DNA from: Jatrophihabitans sp.
Lineage (GTDB): Bacteria; Actinomycetota; Actinomycetes; Mycobacteriales; Jatrophihabitantaceae
Length of the DNA: 64,000 nt
NCBI GenBank assembly: GCA_025924515.1
Contig: JAICIE010000002.1
Coordinates: forward strand, 1 to 64,000
Direction: 5' to 3'
Made by a program: the position numbers and the translations under genes. The notes under the pieces were generated by a model, which saw only the letters and a program-made list of their open reading frames with translations, was not told the DNA's origin and did not search any database. Positions 26,788 through 34,728 of this stretch are shown one piece after another; position 1 is the stretch's first letter, and each line of letters begins with the position of its first letter.

Positions 26788-26803
26788 TAGACAGGTCTGT
26801 CTA
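26788..26803. promoter_or_regulatory. TetR-type operator TAGACAGGTCTGTCTA
   Basis: A 16-base palindrome with 7-base arms TAGACAG/CTGTCTA and a GT centre, 19 bases upstream of the MFS start. The same sequence recurs reversed at 26815-26830. Confidence 0.75.
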
Positions 26804-26814
26804 GCACCAGATTT

Positions 26815-26830
26815 TAGACAGACCTGTCTA
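26815..26830. promoter_or_regulatory. TetR-type operator TAGACAGACCTGTCTA
   Basis: The second copy, with the same arms and an AC centre. The two centres are 27 bases apart, and an AT-rich CCAGATTTTAG segment lies between them, as expected of operators around a promoter. Confidence 0.75.
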
Positions 26831-26900
26831 CCCGAGTCAAGTGGGACGTCCTTCCCCCAGGCCCCGAGGACCCGACGGAATTTCGTCAGAATCGCGGTTG

Positions 26901-27188
26901 ATGGTCGCGCGGGATCCGGCGACCCGCTCGCCGATGCGGGTCGCCGAAGCCGGCCCCTGGTGGGACGACGAGTCCACCACTCAAGCTGACGCCGTCCTCA
27001 GCCCGACCGAGGAGGAGGTGGAGGCAGCCGAAGCCGAGCTCAGCGACTCCGGCGCAGTCCGAGTCCTGGTCCAGCGCGCGGCACGCGGGCAGCTCGCCGC
27101 CGAAGGCCTTCCAGTCACCCGCGTCACCGTGGCTATGCGCGCCCTACACCTTCTCCGCGCTCGCGAGCACGTCGAGGCAAGCGCCTGA
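26901..27188 (+). CDS. small hypothetical protein
   Basis: A 95-residue frame with strong G/C third-position bias. It has an acidic middle (LSPTEEEVEAAEAELSDSG) and a helical C-terminus (AVRVLVQRAARGQLAAEG, then VTVAMRALHLLRAREHV). It is divergent from the MFS/TetR operon. No ribosome binding site is clear; ATG 26901 is the simplest start, and an upstream ATG at 26841 is in frame. No family is recognised. Confidence 0.5.
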   Translation: MVARDPATRSPMRVAEAGPWWDDESTTQADAVLSPTEEEVEAAEAELSDSGAVRVLVQRAARGQLAAEGLPVTRVTVAMRALHLLRAREHVEASA

Positions 27189-27476
27189 CAAGAAGCGGAG
27201 CCGTCCTCCTCGGCATCCGCCGCGTGATCCTTCTATGCGCGCGTCCTGAGCCAGCACCGCGATGTGCGCGGACACTCGGCATCGCGCTCGGCGGCACCTC
27301 CGGCGTCGGAGAACGTGACGGCAACCGCCGCGACCAGAGCGAACATCAGTGATTCGGGCGCCGCGCATGAAACTATCTGATGGTCGATCCGCGGCAGGTA
27401 CTGAACCTGAGCAGCACCGGTCGCCGGTGAGAACTTCGGCCACCGCCTAGGCCGTCGTATCCCAAGCAGCGGCGAT

Positions 27477-28292
27477 TTACCTACCCCGTGCTCCCCCGGG
27501 GAGTCGGTACTCGGCGAGGATGTCAGCCGCGCTGGGCTTGGCCAGTTGCATGACGAACCATTCAGTGCCGAGTACGGCGCGAAAGACAGGTCTGGGTAGT
27601 CGCGTCATGAGTGCGATCGTCCTCGTTACCTCGCCGCCGCCGAGTTGGCTGGTGTGCGCGAGCAAGGCGCGCCGTTTTACTTCGGCGAACCGGTTGACGT
27701 CGATTCGGTGCGTGATGTGCTGGGGGTCGGTGAAGGCGGTGCGGAAGCGCGATGGTTGTAGTTGGTCGTCAGCGCGATTGAGCCAATGCGCGATGCGGAC
27801 GGCGTGTAAGAGCAGTCGCCGGTCAACGGTGACTTGGTAGACGACGGGCACGTCGGCCAGATCGGCTGCCAGCTGTGCGACCTGGTGTGCGCGGACGTGG
27901 TCGCGGTGACCGTAGCCGCCAAGGGGGTCATAGGTGAATAGTGCGTCGGTCGACTCGCCGGTCAGCACTTTCGAGAGAGCTTGTGCCGCCTTGGAAAGCG
28001 GGATTTCCACGAAGCTGTTCGCCTCTGTTGGGCCCTCCATGCCGGAGTCGCGGTAGCCGAGCTCAACGACCCGGTGACATCCGAGATGGTGGGCGGCGCA
28101 CGTGAGCTCGGCGCTGCGGACTCCTGCCAGGGCGTGGCCGTGGCTGAAGGAGGCGCCAGCGAGGCCGCGCGATCCGTCGGTTGCCGTGACTAGGACCACC
28201 CGATGACCCTGGGCAGACAGGAGGGCCATGGTGCCGCCGGTGAGCAACGCCTCGTCGTCGGGGTGCGCATGGAAGAAAACAACCGTTGACAC
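27477..28292 (-). CDS. PIG-L family deacetylase (MshB/Mca-like)
   Basis: A 271-residue zinc-dependent N-acetylglucosaminyl deacetylase-type enzyme. The zinc/catalytic motif AHPDDE is at residues 9-14 and the second metal His motif is in GGYGHRDHVRAH. Family members remove acetyl from GlcNAc-inositol (MshB) or cleave mycothiol conjugates (Mca). Its GTG follows the stop of the GT4 gene directly, so the pair is an operon. The pairing resembles MshA-MshB or BshA-BshB, but the substrate is not determined. Confidence 0.88.
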   Translation of the reverse strand: MSTVVFFHAHPDDEALLTGGTMALLSAQGHRVVLVTATDGSRGLAGASFSHGHALAGVRSAELTCAAHHLGCHRVVELGYRDSGMEGPTEANSFVEIPLSKAAQALSKVLTGESTDALFTYDPLGGYGHRDHVRAHQVAQLAADLADVPVVYQVTVDRRLLLHAVRIAHWLNRADDQLQPSRFRTAFTDPQHITHRIDVNRFAEVKRRALLAHTSQLGGGEVTRTIALMTRLPRPVFRAVLGTEWFVMQLAKPSAADILAEYRLPGGARGR

Positions 28293-29459
28293 CTAATTGG
28301 TCGATCTGGAGGAGGCGAGAACAGGCTGCGCCGCGCCGATTTGCGCCCCTCGGGCTTCGGCGTAGAGGGCATCTGTGCCGGCGAGTGCGTCGCGCCAGTC
28401 AATCGACGGGGGGACGGCTCTGTTGTGGTCTCGAAGGCGCCGCAGTAGTCGCGGATCGTCGGCTAGGGATGCGATTGCCCGTGCCATCGCGCTGTCGTTG
28501 TCGACCAGCAGCCCGTCCTCACCGTGATGGATGTAGTCGGCGATCCCGGAGGATGCGAAGCCGATCACAGGCAGCCCGGCGGTGCGTGCCTCTAGGGCGG
28601 CGATGCCGAACGATTCACGAATCGCCGGTGCGACGTACACGTCGCTTCGCGAGAGCACCGCTCTGATTTGGTGCGGGTCGGCAGCGCCGAGCAGGGTGAC
28701 GGACTCGTGTGCGTTGGTGAGACGAACGGTCCGCTCGAGCGAGGCCCGCAGCGGCCCGTCGCCAATGACCACTGTGTGAAGCTGCGTCGCTGGTGCGATC
28801 AGCGTTTTCGCGCGTCGGACGATCGCCAGCAGGCGGTCGGTCCGCTTGCGGTGTGCCAAACGCCCGACACTGACGATGGCGAGTCGGCCCGGCGCGGTTG
28901 AGCCTGTGACGGACTCAGCAGCGCTGCGCCAGAATCGGGAATCGACGCTGTTCGGCACGACGCTAATCGGCGTGTTCGTCCCGACGATCCGGCGCAGGGA
29001 CGCCACCGCAGCAGTGCTGACCGTCGACCACGCCACGGACGTCCCCGTCCTCGACCCGAGACCCAGGACGCGCGCCGCGGCAGCCTCCGCCGGCCCCAAG
29101 AACGAATGGAGCGTTGCTACAGCCGGAGTGCCTCTTGCGACGCAGGCCCGCAGCGTTAACAGCCCCAACGGCGACACACCCGACAGGTGCACGTGGACCA
29201 CGTCGGGTGCCAGGGACGCGAGCTGCGCCGCAGTGGCCCGGGACTGGAGATAAGCGATCCGGCCAGGCGGAGCGCGCCGCGCGTCCAGCGGACCGACCAC
29301 GTCGATGTTCATCGCGGTTGCCGGGTCGGGCGGAACCGAGGTCAGGACGGTCACCCGATCGCCGCGTCGCCGCTGCCGGACGGCGAGGTCGTGCACATGA
29401 CGCTCGATGCCGCCGAGCCGGGGAAGGAAGCAGTCACTTACGTGCACGATTCTCGTCAT
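28293..29459 (-). CDS. GT4-family glycosyltransferase
   Basis: A 388-residue GT-B glycosyltransferase. The N-terminal domain starts RIVHVSDCFLPRLGGIERHV, with the Gly-rich acceptor loop. The C-terminal domain shows VVPNSVD, VSVGRLAHRKR, and the donor-binding E-x7-E motif in ESFGIAALEARTAGLPVIG. It is shorter than typical MshA proteins and stands just before a PIG-L deacetylase, with the stop codon adjacent to that GTG. It may make a glycosylated intermediate that the PIG-L enzyme deacetylates, or modify a lipid or envelope polymer. Confidence 0.9.
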   Translation of the reverse strand: MTRIVHVSDCFLPRLGGIERHVHDLAVRQRRRGDRVTVLTSVPPDPATAMNIDVVGPLDARRAPPGRIAYLQSRATAAQLASLAPDVVHVHLSGVSPLGLLTLRACVARGTPAVATLHSFLGPAEAAAARVLGLGSRTGTSVAWSTVSTAAVASLRRIVGTNTPISVVPNSVDSRFWRSAAESVTGSTAPGRLAIVSVGRLAHRKRTDRLLAIVRRAKTLIAPATQLHTVVIGDGPLRASLERTVRLTNAHESVTLLGAADPHQIRAVLSRSDVYVAPAIRESFGIAALEARTAGLPVIGFASSGIADYIHHGEDGLLVDNDSAMARAIASLADDPRLLRRLRDHNRAVPPSIDWRDALAGTDALYAEARGAQIGAAQPVLASSRSTN

Positions 29460-29687
29460 TTGACTCCGAAGTTACCGGGCGTGCAGATACCGGCCGCGCT
29501 CCTTTCAGCAGCCGCGCATGTCCCGCGTCGCTTCGACGGCGCCGGGGCCGTACCAGTTGGCACGTCCGGCGTCCGCCCGGGTGTGATCGGGTCGGTTGGG
29601 TGGGCGGCCTCGAGCTGGCCTGCGACCTCAGCTCGCCGGGCACACTAGCCGTGCGGGAATGCTCGCTTCGGGAAAGGAGGGGTCCGA

Positions 29688-30575
29688 GTGTGGAGCGGAT
29701 GGGTCGTCATCGCCAGCGTCTCGGCGGCGGTGTGCTTCGCCTGGTCCAGCGCCCTGAAGCATCTCGCCGTTCGGCATGCCCCTGACGCCACTGGGCTGAC
29801 CTCACGTGCCGTGTCGGGCCTCATCGCTTTCACAGTGACAGACCGCGTGTGGCTCGCCGGCGTGGCGTGCGACATCGGCGGCGTAGGGCTACAGATGCTT
29901 GCCCTACACCTCGGACGCCTGAGTGTCGTCCAGCCTCTCCTCGTCGTCGCGCTGGTCTTTGCCGTCCTGATCCGCGCGGCCCTCGACCGGCGCGTTCCCA
30001 CGCGCGGCGAACTGCTTTGGGCGGTCACCCTCGCAGCGGTCCTCGCAGCGTTCGTCGCACTCACCGCCGCGCGCACCGTCCCGGGAGAGCGCGTAGATCG
30101 ACTCCCAGCGCTCGTCGCCGCAGCCGCGGCCGCGCTCGCGGTGGCGGGACTCTTGACGGTCGGGCGCACCCGCACGCGCGCACAGACGGCGGCCGCGCTC
30201 TTAGGCATAGCCGTCGGCGTCATTTATGCCGGCACGGCTGCCCTGTTGAAGGCCGTCAGCGATGTTGTCGCACGTTCCCCACTACACGTGCTGCTGACCT
30301 GGCAGCTCTACACGGTCGTCGTCCTCGGCCTCGCCGGTGTGCTGTTAACTCAAATCGGGTTCCGCGCCGGTCCGATCACGGCAAGCCTGGCCGCAACGAC
30401 CGTCGTCGACCCGCTCATAGCCATCGTGCTCGGGGTAACTGTCTTCGACGAACAGATCGGAACCGGCGCTGCCCGCGCCGCCGTGCTAGCCGTCCTCCTG
30501 GTCGTCCTCGTATTCAGTGCCGTGCAACTGGCCCGCCAACCCGCCGTCGCCGCGAACGCCCCTGCCCGGGTCTAG
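29688..30575 (+). CDS. DMT-superfamily membrane transporter
   Basis: A 295-residue integral membrane protein with nine or ten hydrophobic helices. It has the two-fold EamA-like layout (first half FAWSSALKHLAVRHAP; second half GVIYAGTAALLKAVSD, then GPITASLAATTVVDPLIAIVLG). GGAAAGGAGG precedes the GTG start. This branch is common in actinobacteria and sometimes annotated NIPA/magnesium-like, but the substrate is unknown. It is divergent from the GT4/PIG-L operon. Confidence 0.82.
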   Translation: MWSGWVVIASVSAAVCFAWSSALKHLAVRHAPDATGLTSRAVSGLIAFTVTDRVWLAGVACDIGGVGLQMLALHLGRLSVVQPLLVVALVFAVLIRAALDRRVPTRGELLWAVTLAAVLAAFVALTAARTVPGERVDRLPALVAAAAAALAVAGLLTVGRTRTRAQTAAALLGIAVGVIYAGTAALLKAVSDVVARSPLHVLLTWQLYTVVVLGLAGVLLTQIGFRAGPITASLAATTVVDPLIAIVLGVTVFDEQIGTGAARAAVLAVLLVVLVFSAVQLARQPAVAANAPARV

Positions 30576-30834
30576 CCCCGCCGGCTTTACGGATCGCTCG
30601 AACGCGTCCGGAGGGCGGGCGGTCAAGGTCATTTGCCGTGACCGCGTCCGCCGTGATGCTTGTGGAGGACGACGCGATCCACTCAGGTTGATGGGACGTC
30701 GCGTTCTCCTCTGCGGCGGCGGAGGACCTGGGAGGTTTGTCGATGCGCTGCGGACACCGGCGTCCCAGCCCGTGGATCGCAAACCGCAACCCGCGCTTCG
30801 GTCCCAGACGTGCGTTCGCCGCTTTCTCGCCGGA

Positions 30835-31344
30835 TCACGTCCGGCAACCCACCGCCTTCGCGTACTGGCTGAATGACATTCGATAGAGGCTCACAGAGCT
30901 GGGATTGCTGCGCAGCAGGTCGAAGCGCCAGTGCGCCGCCTGGTAGGTCCAGTAGTCGACGAACTGCTCGCCACCGATCTCGTAGCGCACCACCCAGAAG
31001 CCGCGCGGCCCGGCGGACACCGTTTCGACCACCGCTGGGGCGCCGGCGCTGGAGGCGCACTCGGCGTGGCGGCGCACGTAGTCGGCCTGGGAAATGACGG
31101 CCTGGCTTGCCCGGTCCCACCTCGCGTACACCGATGGGTAGACGCCGTTTTGGTAGTTGTCGTCGAACATCTGGGCGATGTGCTTGAGGGCTGCCGCGGT
31201 GCGCGGATCCGGCGCGGTCGGCAGCGCCCCGGGTCTCTTACCCGTTGAGCTCGCGGCCGGGTAGGGCGCTGGATGAGGGGTGGAGCCGCCGCAGCCGGTC
31301 AGGAGCACGACCAGCAGCGCCAGCGCGGCCGAAGGGCGTCTCAC
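30835..31344 (-). CDS. putative lipoprotein
   Basis: A 169-residue precursor with a signal peptide and lipobox LLTGC (Cys18), then a Pro/Ser-rich linker (PHPAPYPAASSTG). The globular domain has WDRASQAVISQADYVRRHAEC, then RYEIGGEQFVDYWTYQAAHW and a C-terminal Cys. The fold resembles small NTF2-like or DUF4878-type extracytoplasmic domains. The start is GTG. No enzymatic motif is visible. Confidence 0.75.
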   Translation of the reverse strand: MRRPSAALALLVVLLTGCGGSTPHPAPYPAASSTGKRPGALPTAPDPRTAAALKHIAQMFDDNYQNGVYPSVYARWDRASQAVISQADYVRRHAECASSAGAPAVVETVSAGPRGFWVVRYEIGGEQFVDYWTYQAAHWRFDLLRSNPSSVSLYRMSFSQYAKAVGCRT

Positions 31345-31444
31345 TTGGCGACTACCCGTGCGCGGCTCGGCGCTGGCGGCCCCAGGGGCTGCGCTCGCCC
31401 GTCGTCAGGTGCGAGCACCGCGACTCTCTCGCCGGGAGCTCCCC

Positions 31445-32344
31445 TCAAGCCCGCACGAGGCCTGAGTCCGCAGCCATGGCGGCGTCGAGCCAGTCGACGT
31501 TCCCGGGGTGGTACCGCCGCCGCAACTGAACGACACCGGACAGGTCCGAGCGCCATGTCACCTCGTCGGTCACTAGGCCGTCGAGTTTACTTTTCAGACC
31601 GGCGACGTACCGCCGGGCGAGCACCGCGTTCAAGTCGAGCGCCGCCCGTGCCTGGTGAGCGGCGATTTCATCCAGGGTGCCGTCGACGATCCCGACCGCC
31701 GTACGGCGGAATACCCCGGCCAGTCGACGCGCCGCGTCGAGGCGATCGTCGCCCACCACGGCCAGGACCGTGCCGAGGTAGGGCGAGACGACGTCGGTGA
31801 CCCGGGCGAGCAGGCGGCAGCCCGCCGCCTCCGCGCGAAGCTCATTGCCGGCGTTGAGCATCGTGATGTCGCACCTGCCGGCCACCAGCGCTTCGAGCCG
31901 CTTCGGCGTGGACCCGAGCGCCAGCACATTCTGATCGGACCGGTTCAGCCCTAGCGACTCGGCAATCGCGTAGAGGACGAAGGCAAATCCCGATGTCGAC
32001 ACGTCCACCCCCACGGTCAGCCCGGCCCGACCCAGCTGGTCCGGGTGCAGGCCCCGGCGGGCATAGAGGCCGAGCCCAAGACCGCGGTCGATGCCGGCCA
32101 CGATTGCCACGTCCGCCGTGCGGCTCAGTGGGTTGTCCGGCCAGAACCGATAAGCCAGGACGTTGTCGGGATTCGTCAACGCCACGTCGAGCGCACCGTC
32201 GATCAGCGCCCGGAACTGCTCCGGCGAGGAGCGCACCGGCACCTCCTCGACCTCGAGGTCAGCGGCGTCGAGCCATCCGAGCTGGCGCGCCACGCGCAGC
32301 GCGACGGAGGGGCTGAACGTTCCGGCAACCACTCGCGCGCGCAT
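31445..32344 (-). CDS. NMT1/THI5-like periplasmic-binding-fold protein without signal peptide
   Basis: A 299-residue protein of the NMT1/THI5/SsuA type-2 binding-protein fold: the opening VVAGTFSPSVALRVARQLGW, then SPEQFRALIDGALDVALTNPDNVLAY, GVDVSTSGFAFVLYA and the typical AGRCDITMLNAG. There is no signal peptide or lipobox and no ABC permease or ATPase beside it. It could be cytoplasmic, a ligand sensor or a diverged enzyme like THI5 proteins. A LacI-type site lies 50 bases upstream, at the promoter shared with the gene at 32469. Confidence 0.78.
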   Translation of the reverse strand: MRARVVAGTFSPSVALRVARQLGWLDAADLEVEEVPVRSSPEQFRALIDGALDVALTNPDNVLAYRFWPDNPLSRTADVAIVAGIDRGLGLGLYARRGLHPDQLGRAGLTVGVDVSTSGFAFVLYAIAESLGLNRSDQNVLALGSTPKRLEALVAGRCDITMLNAGNELRAEAAGCRLLARVTDVVSPYLGTVLAVVGDDRLDAARRLAGVFRRTAVGIVDGTLDEIAAHQARAALDLNAVLARRYVAGLKSKLDGLVTDEVTWRSDLSGVVQLRRRYHPGNVDWLDAAMAADSGLVRA

Positions 32345-32393
32345 CCGATCGCCTCCCCGTGGTCTTCCGCTCGCTCCCCGACGGCACGGTACC

Positions 32394-32407
32394 TGCTAAC
32401 GTTTGCA
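32394..32407. promoter_or_regulatory. LacI-type operator TGCTAACGTTTGCA
   Basis: Fits the TGCAANCGNTTGCA pattern with one mismatch, and the palindrome extends to CTGC...GCAG. It lies between the divergent binding-protein-like gene (start 32344) and the AhpD-like gene (start 32469). It is the leftmost of seven related sites. Confidence 0.7.
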
Positions 32408-32468
32408 GTCATCGCGGATCCCACGCCAAGCGCACACGCGCTGATGAGACCGAGGAGCTGCAAGGCCG

Positions 32469-33104
32469 ATGGCCGGTAGACATCGCATCAGCTATGTGCC
32501 GCTCGAAGCGATGGACCAGCGCATGCAGGAGGAGATGCGGCGGTGCGCCGAGCAGGGCACCCCTCGCCCGGAGAGCTCGGCCGTGCGCGCACACGCCCCG
32601 AATGCGTTCTGGGCATTCGCTGACGCCTGGGACGCGCTTTTCCGCCAGGGCGTATGCGAGCACGCCCTGAAGGACCTGTGCAGGGTCTACATCTCGCGCA
32701 CCGTTCGATGCGAGTTCTGCGGCAACCAGCGGTCCGTGCAAGCCGCCGCGTCGGGGGTGACCGAGGCCCAGTACGACGAGCTGCTCAACTTCGAGTCCGC
32801 GGACCGGTACGACGACCGGCAGAAGGCCGCGCTCGCCTACGCAGAAGCGATCGCCTGGGGACTAGACAGCGACGAACTGTGGGCACGGCTGCACCGCTAC
32901 TTCTCTGAGCCGGAATTGGTGGAACTCGGGTGCTTCATCGCGCTCACCTTCGGCCAGCAGAGTTGGATCCGGTTACTAGGCATCGATCACCACGAGTACC
33001 TCGCTGGATCGGCCACCGCACTCGCACCCGGCTTCGGAGATGCGCACACCGCGGAGGCGTCCAAGGCATCGGCCGGATACTGGGCAGCCGGCTCGAACTC
33101 ATGA
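32469..33104 (+). CDS. carboxymuconolactone decarboxylase/AhpD-like protein
   Basis: A 211-residue helical protein of the AhpD-like fold. The site is RTVRCEFCGNQRSVQAA: a CxxC pair is present, but the following His of AhpD is replaced (GNQR). The rest includes YDDRQKAALAYAEAIAW and LVELGCFIALTFGQQSWIRLLG, usual for the family. It may act as a peroxidase-like or non-hydrolytic ring enzyme. It diverges from the binding-protein gene across a LacI-type site, which places it at the left end of the candidate regulon. Confidence 0.82.
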   Translation: MAGRHRISYVPLEAMDQRMQEEMRRCAEQGTPRPESSAVRAHAPNAFWAFADAWDALFRQGVCEHALKDLCRVYISRTVRCEFCGNQRSVQAAASGVTEAQYDELLNFESADRYDDRQKAALAYAEAIAWGLDSDELWARLHRYFSEPELVELGCFIALTFGQQSWIRLLGIDHHEYLAGSATALAPGFGDAHTAEASKASAGYWAAGSNS

Positions 33105-33149
33105 GCACAACCCTCGCGACCACAACCGTTCGTTAAGTATCCGTATGTT

Positions 33150-33262
33150 CGAGCCGGAGTACCGACTGCGGGGCTGGCCGCAAAGACCCGTGCCCGACGG
33201 GACGGCAACCCCCGGAGCCCCGCAAGGACGACGTCGAGCACCGTCCCGGGCGGTGAGACGAC
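33150..33262 (+). ncRNA. candidate structured RNA with S-box-like core
   Basis: The plus strand can fold into an 8-base stem, GCGGGGCT (33169) with AGCCCCGC. It encloses CTGGCC, a hairpin CCCGT/ACGGG and the string ACGGCAACC. CTGGCC and GGCAACC in this order and spacing recall the core of SAM-I (S-box) riboswitches. The P1 stem and kink-turn cannot be confirmed by eye. No plus-strand gene of normal size follows, since the next gene is convergent, so the element is orphaned or acts as a terminator. Only a 20-codon frame (GTG 33253) follows. Confidence 0.35.
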
Positions 33263-33385
33263 GGGTGCACCTCTTCCTTGCGAAACTGCTGAGGCCGCGT
33301 CGCCGAGGCCGGTGAACGGTTACCGGTCAATAGGCTGCGCCGCACCTCGGTAGGGCATCTCGGCGTGCATCTGCCAGGCTCTCGA

Positions 33386-34726
33386 TCAGGCGAGAATGCG
33401 GACCGGCGTCTCGATGAGGCCGACGAACTCCTGCATCCACCGAGCTGCGGTGGCACCGTCGATGGGGCGGTGATCGACCGAAAGGGTGACACGCATTACC
33501 GTACCTACGGCGAGCTTGCCGTTGTGGGCCAACGGCTGCTCGACGGCGACGCCCACAGCGAGAATGGCGGCCTGCGGCGGATTGATTATCGCCGCGAACT
33601 CGCGCGTGCCGTACCTGCCGAGGTTTGTGACGGTGATCGATCCCCCCGCCAACTCGTGCAGTTGCAGCCGACCGGATCGCCCCCGTTCCGCGAAGTCGCG
33701 CGTCGCTGTAGCGACCGCGGTGACCCGCTGGCCCCCGACGTCGCGCAGGACTGGCGTGACCAGACCCGAATCGGTGGCAATCGCCACGCCGACGTCGACG
33801 TACGCGTAACTGCGGACGGCGTCCGGCGTCCAAATCACGTTCATCTCGGGCACCAATTCGTGCGCCCGCGCAACGGCCTTGATCACCAAGTCGTTCAGGG
33901 AGATTCGGACCTCAGCCGACTCGTTGAGCTCACGTCGCAGTCTCAAGAGGCGGTCGACCCGCGGCTCGCCGGAGAGGTAGAACTGCGGAGCGCTTGCGAT
34001 GCTTTCGCTCAGCCGAGCGGCGATGGCCCGCCGCATCCGCGAGTGCGGAACATCGCGGAAGGCGCTGGACCCCAGGGCTCCGCGGTCCTGCGCGCCGGGC
34101 AGCGGCTCGGGCGCCTGCACGGTGGCAACCCGCTGTGATCTGCCAGACGTGCCGTCGCGCTGCTGGCTGATCGCGGTCTCGACGTCACGCCGCACAATGC
34201 GGTGCGAAGGCCCTGAGCCGGTGATCGACTGGACGTCGACCCCCGCCTCCCGCGCGAGGCGCCGGGCGAGCGGGCTGATGAATATGCGATTGTCCGCCGC
34301 CGGAACGTTCCCGTCGGCGACTCCCCCACCACTGCCTTGAGGGATCACCCCGTCCGTTACGGTCATGTCGACCTCGACCTCGACCTCGACCGCGTCGGCG
34401 CCGGGCGGCTCATCGAGGCCGTCCTCGGCTCCGGACGGACCCACGCCCAGCTCGACCAGCGTCGCGTCGAGGTCGACGAGTCGTTCGCCGGGATCGCCGA
34501 TGACGGCGATCGGTTCGCCGACCCGCACGTCGGCTCCCTGCGCCACGAGCGTCGTGAGGATCACCCCGTCGGACTCGGCCTCGACCTCGACCACCGCCTT
34601 CGCCGTCTCCACAGTCACGATGGCGTCGTGAGCGGCATAGGGGACGTTCTCGGCCACCGACCAGGAAACCAAGGTGGCTTCCGGCGTGTCGGTCGCAATC
34701 TCGGGCATGCGCAGCAGCGACGGCAC
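33386..34726 (-). CDS. 2-oxoacid dehydrogenase E2 (dihydrolipoyl acyltransferase)
   Basis: A 446-residue E2 subunit. The lipoyl domain starts LLRMPEIATDTPEATLV, with the lipoylated Lys43 in VETAKAVVEVE. An acidic hinge (AVEVEVEVDM) leads to the E3-binding domain ISPLARRLAREAGVDV. The catalytic domain ends with VTLSVDHRPIDGATAARW, holding the His-Asp motif. I chose GTG 34726, 2 bases after the E1 stop. No E3 gene is in the window, so lipoamide dehydrogenase must come from elsewhere. The complex makes an acyl-CoA from a 2-oxoacid formed in the pathway. Confidence 0.92.
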   Translation of the reverse strand: MPSLLRMPEIATDTPEATLVSWSVAENVPYAAHDAIVTVETAKAVVEVEAESDGVILTTLVAQGADVRVGEPIAVIGDPGERLVDLDATLVELGVGPSGAEDGLDEPPGADAVEVEVEVDMTVTDGVIPQGSGGGVADGNVPAADNRIFISPLARRLAREAGVDVQSITGSGPSHRIVRRDVETAISQQRDGTSGRSQRVATVQAPEPLPGAQDRGALGSSAFRDVPHSRMRRAIAARLSESIASAPQFYLSGEPRVDRLLRLRRELNESAEVRISLNDLVIKAVARAHELVPEMNVIWTPDAVRSYAYVDVGVAIATDSGLVTPVLRDVGGQRVTAVATATRDFAERGRSGRLQLHELAGGSITVTNLGRYGTREFAAIINPPQAAILAVGVAVEQPLAHNGKLAVGTVMRVTLSVDHRPIDGATAARWMQEFVGLIETPVRILA

Positions 34727-34728
34727 GG

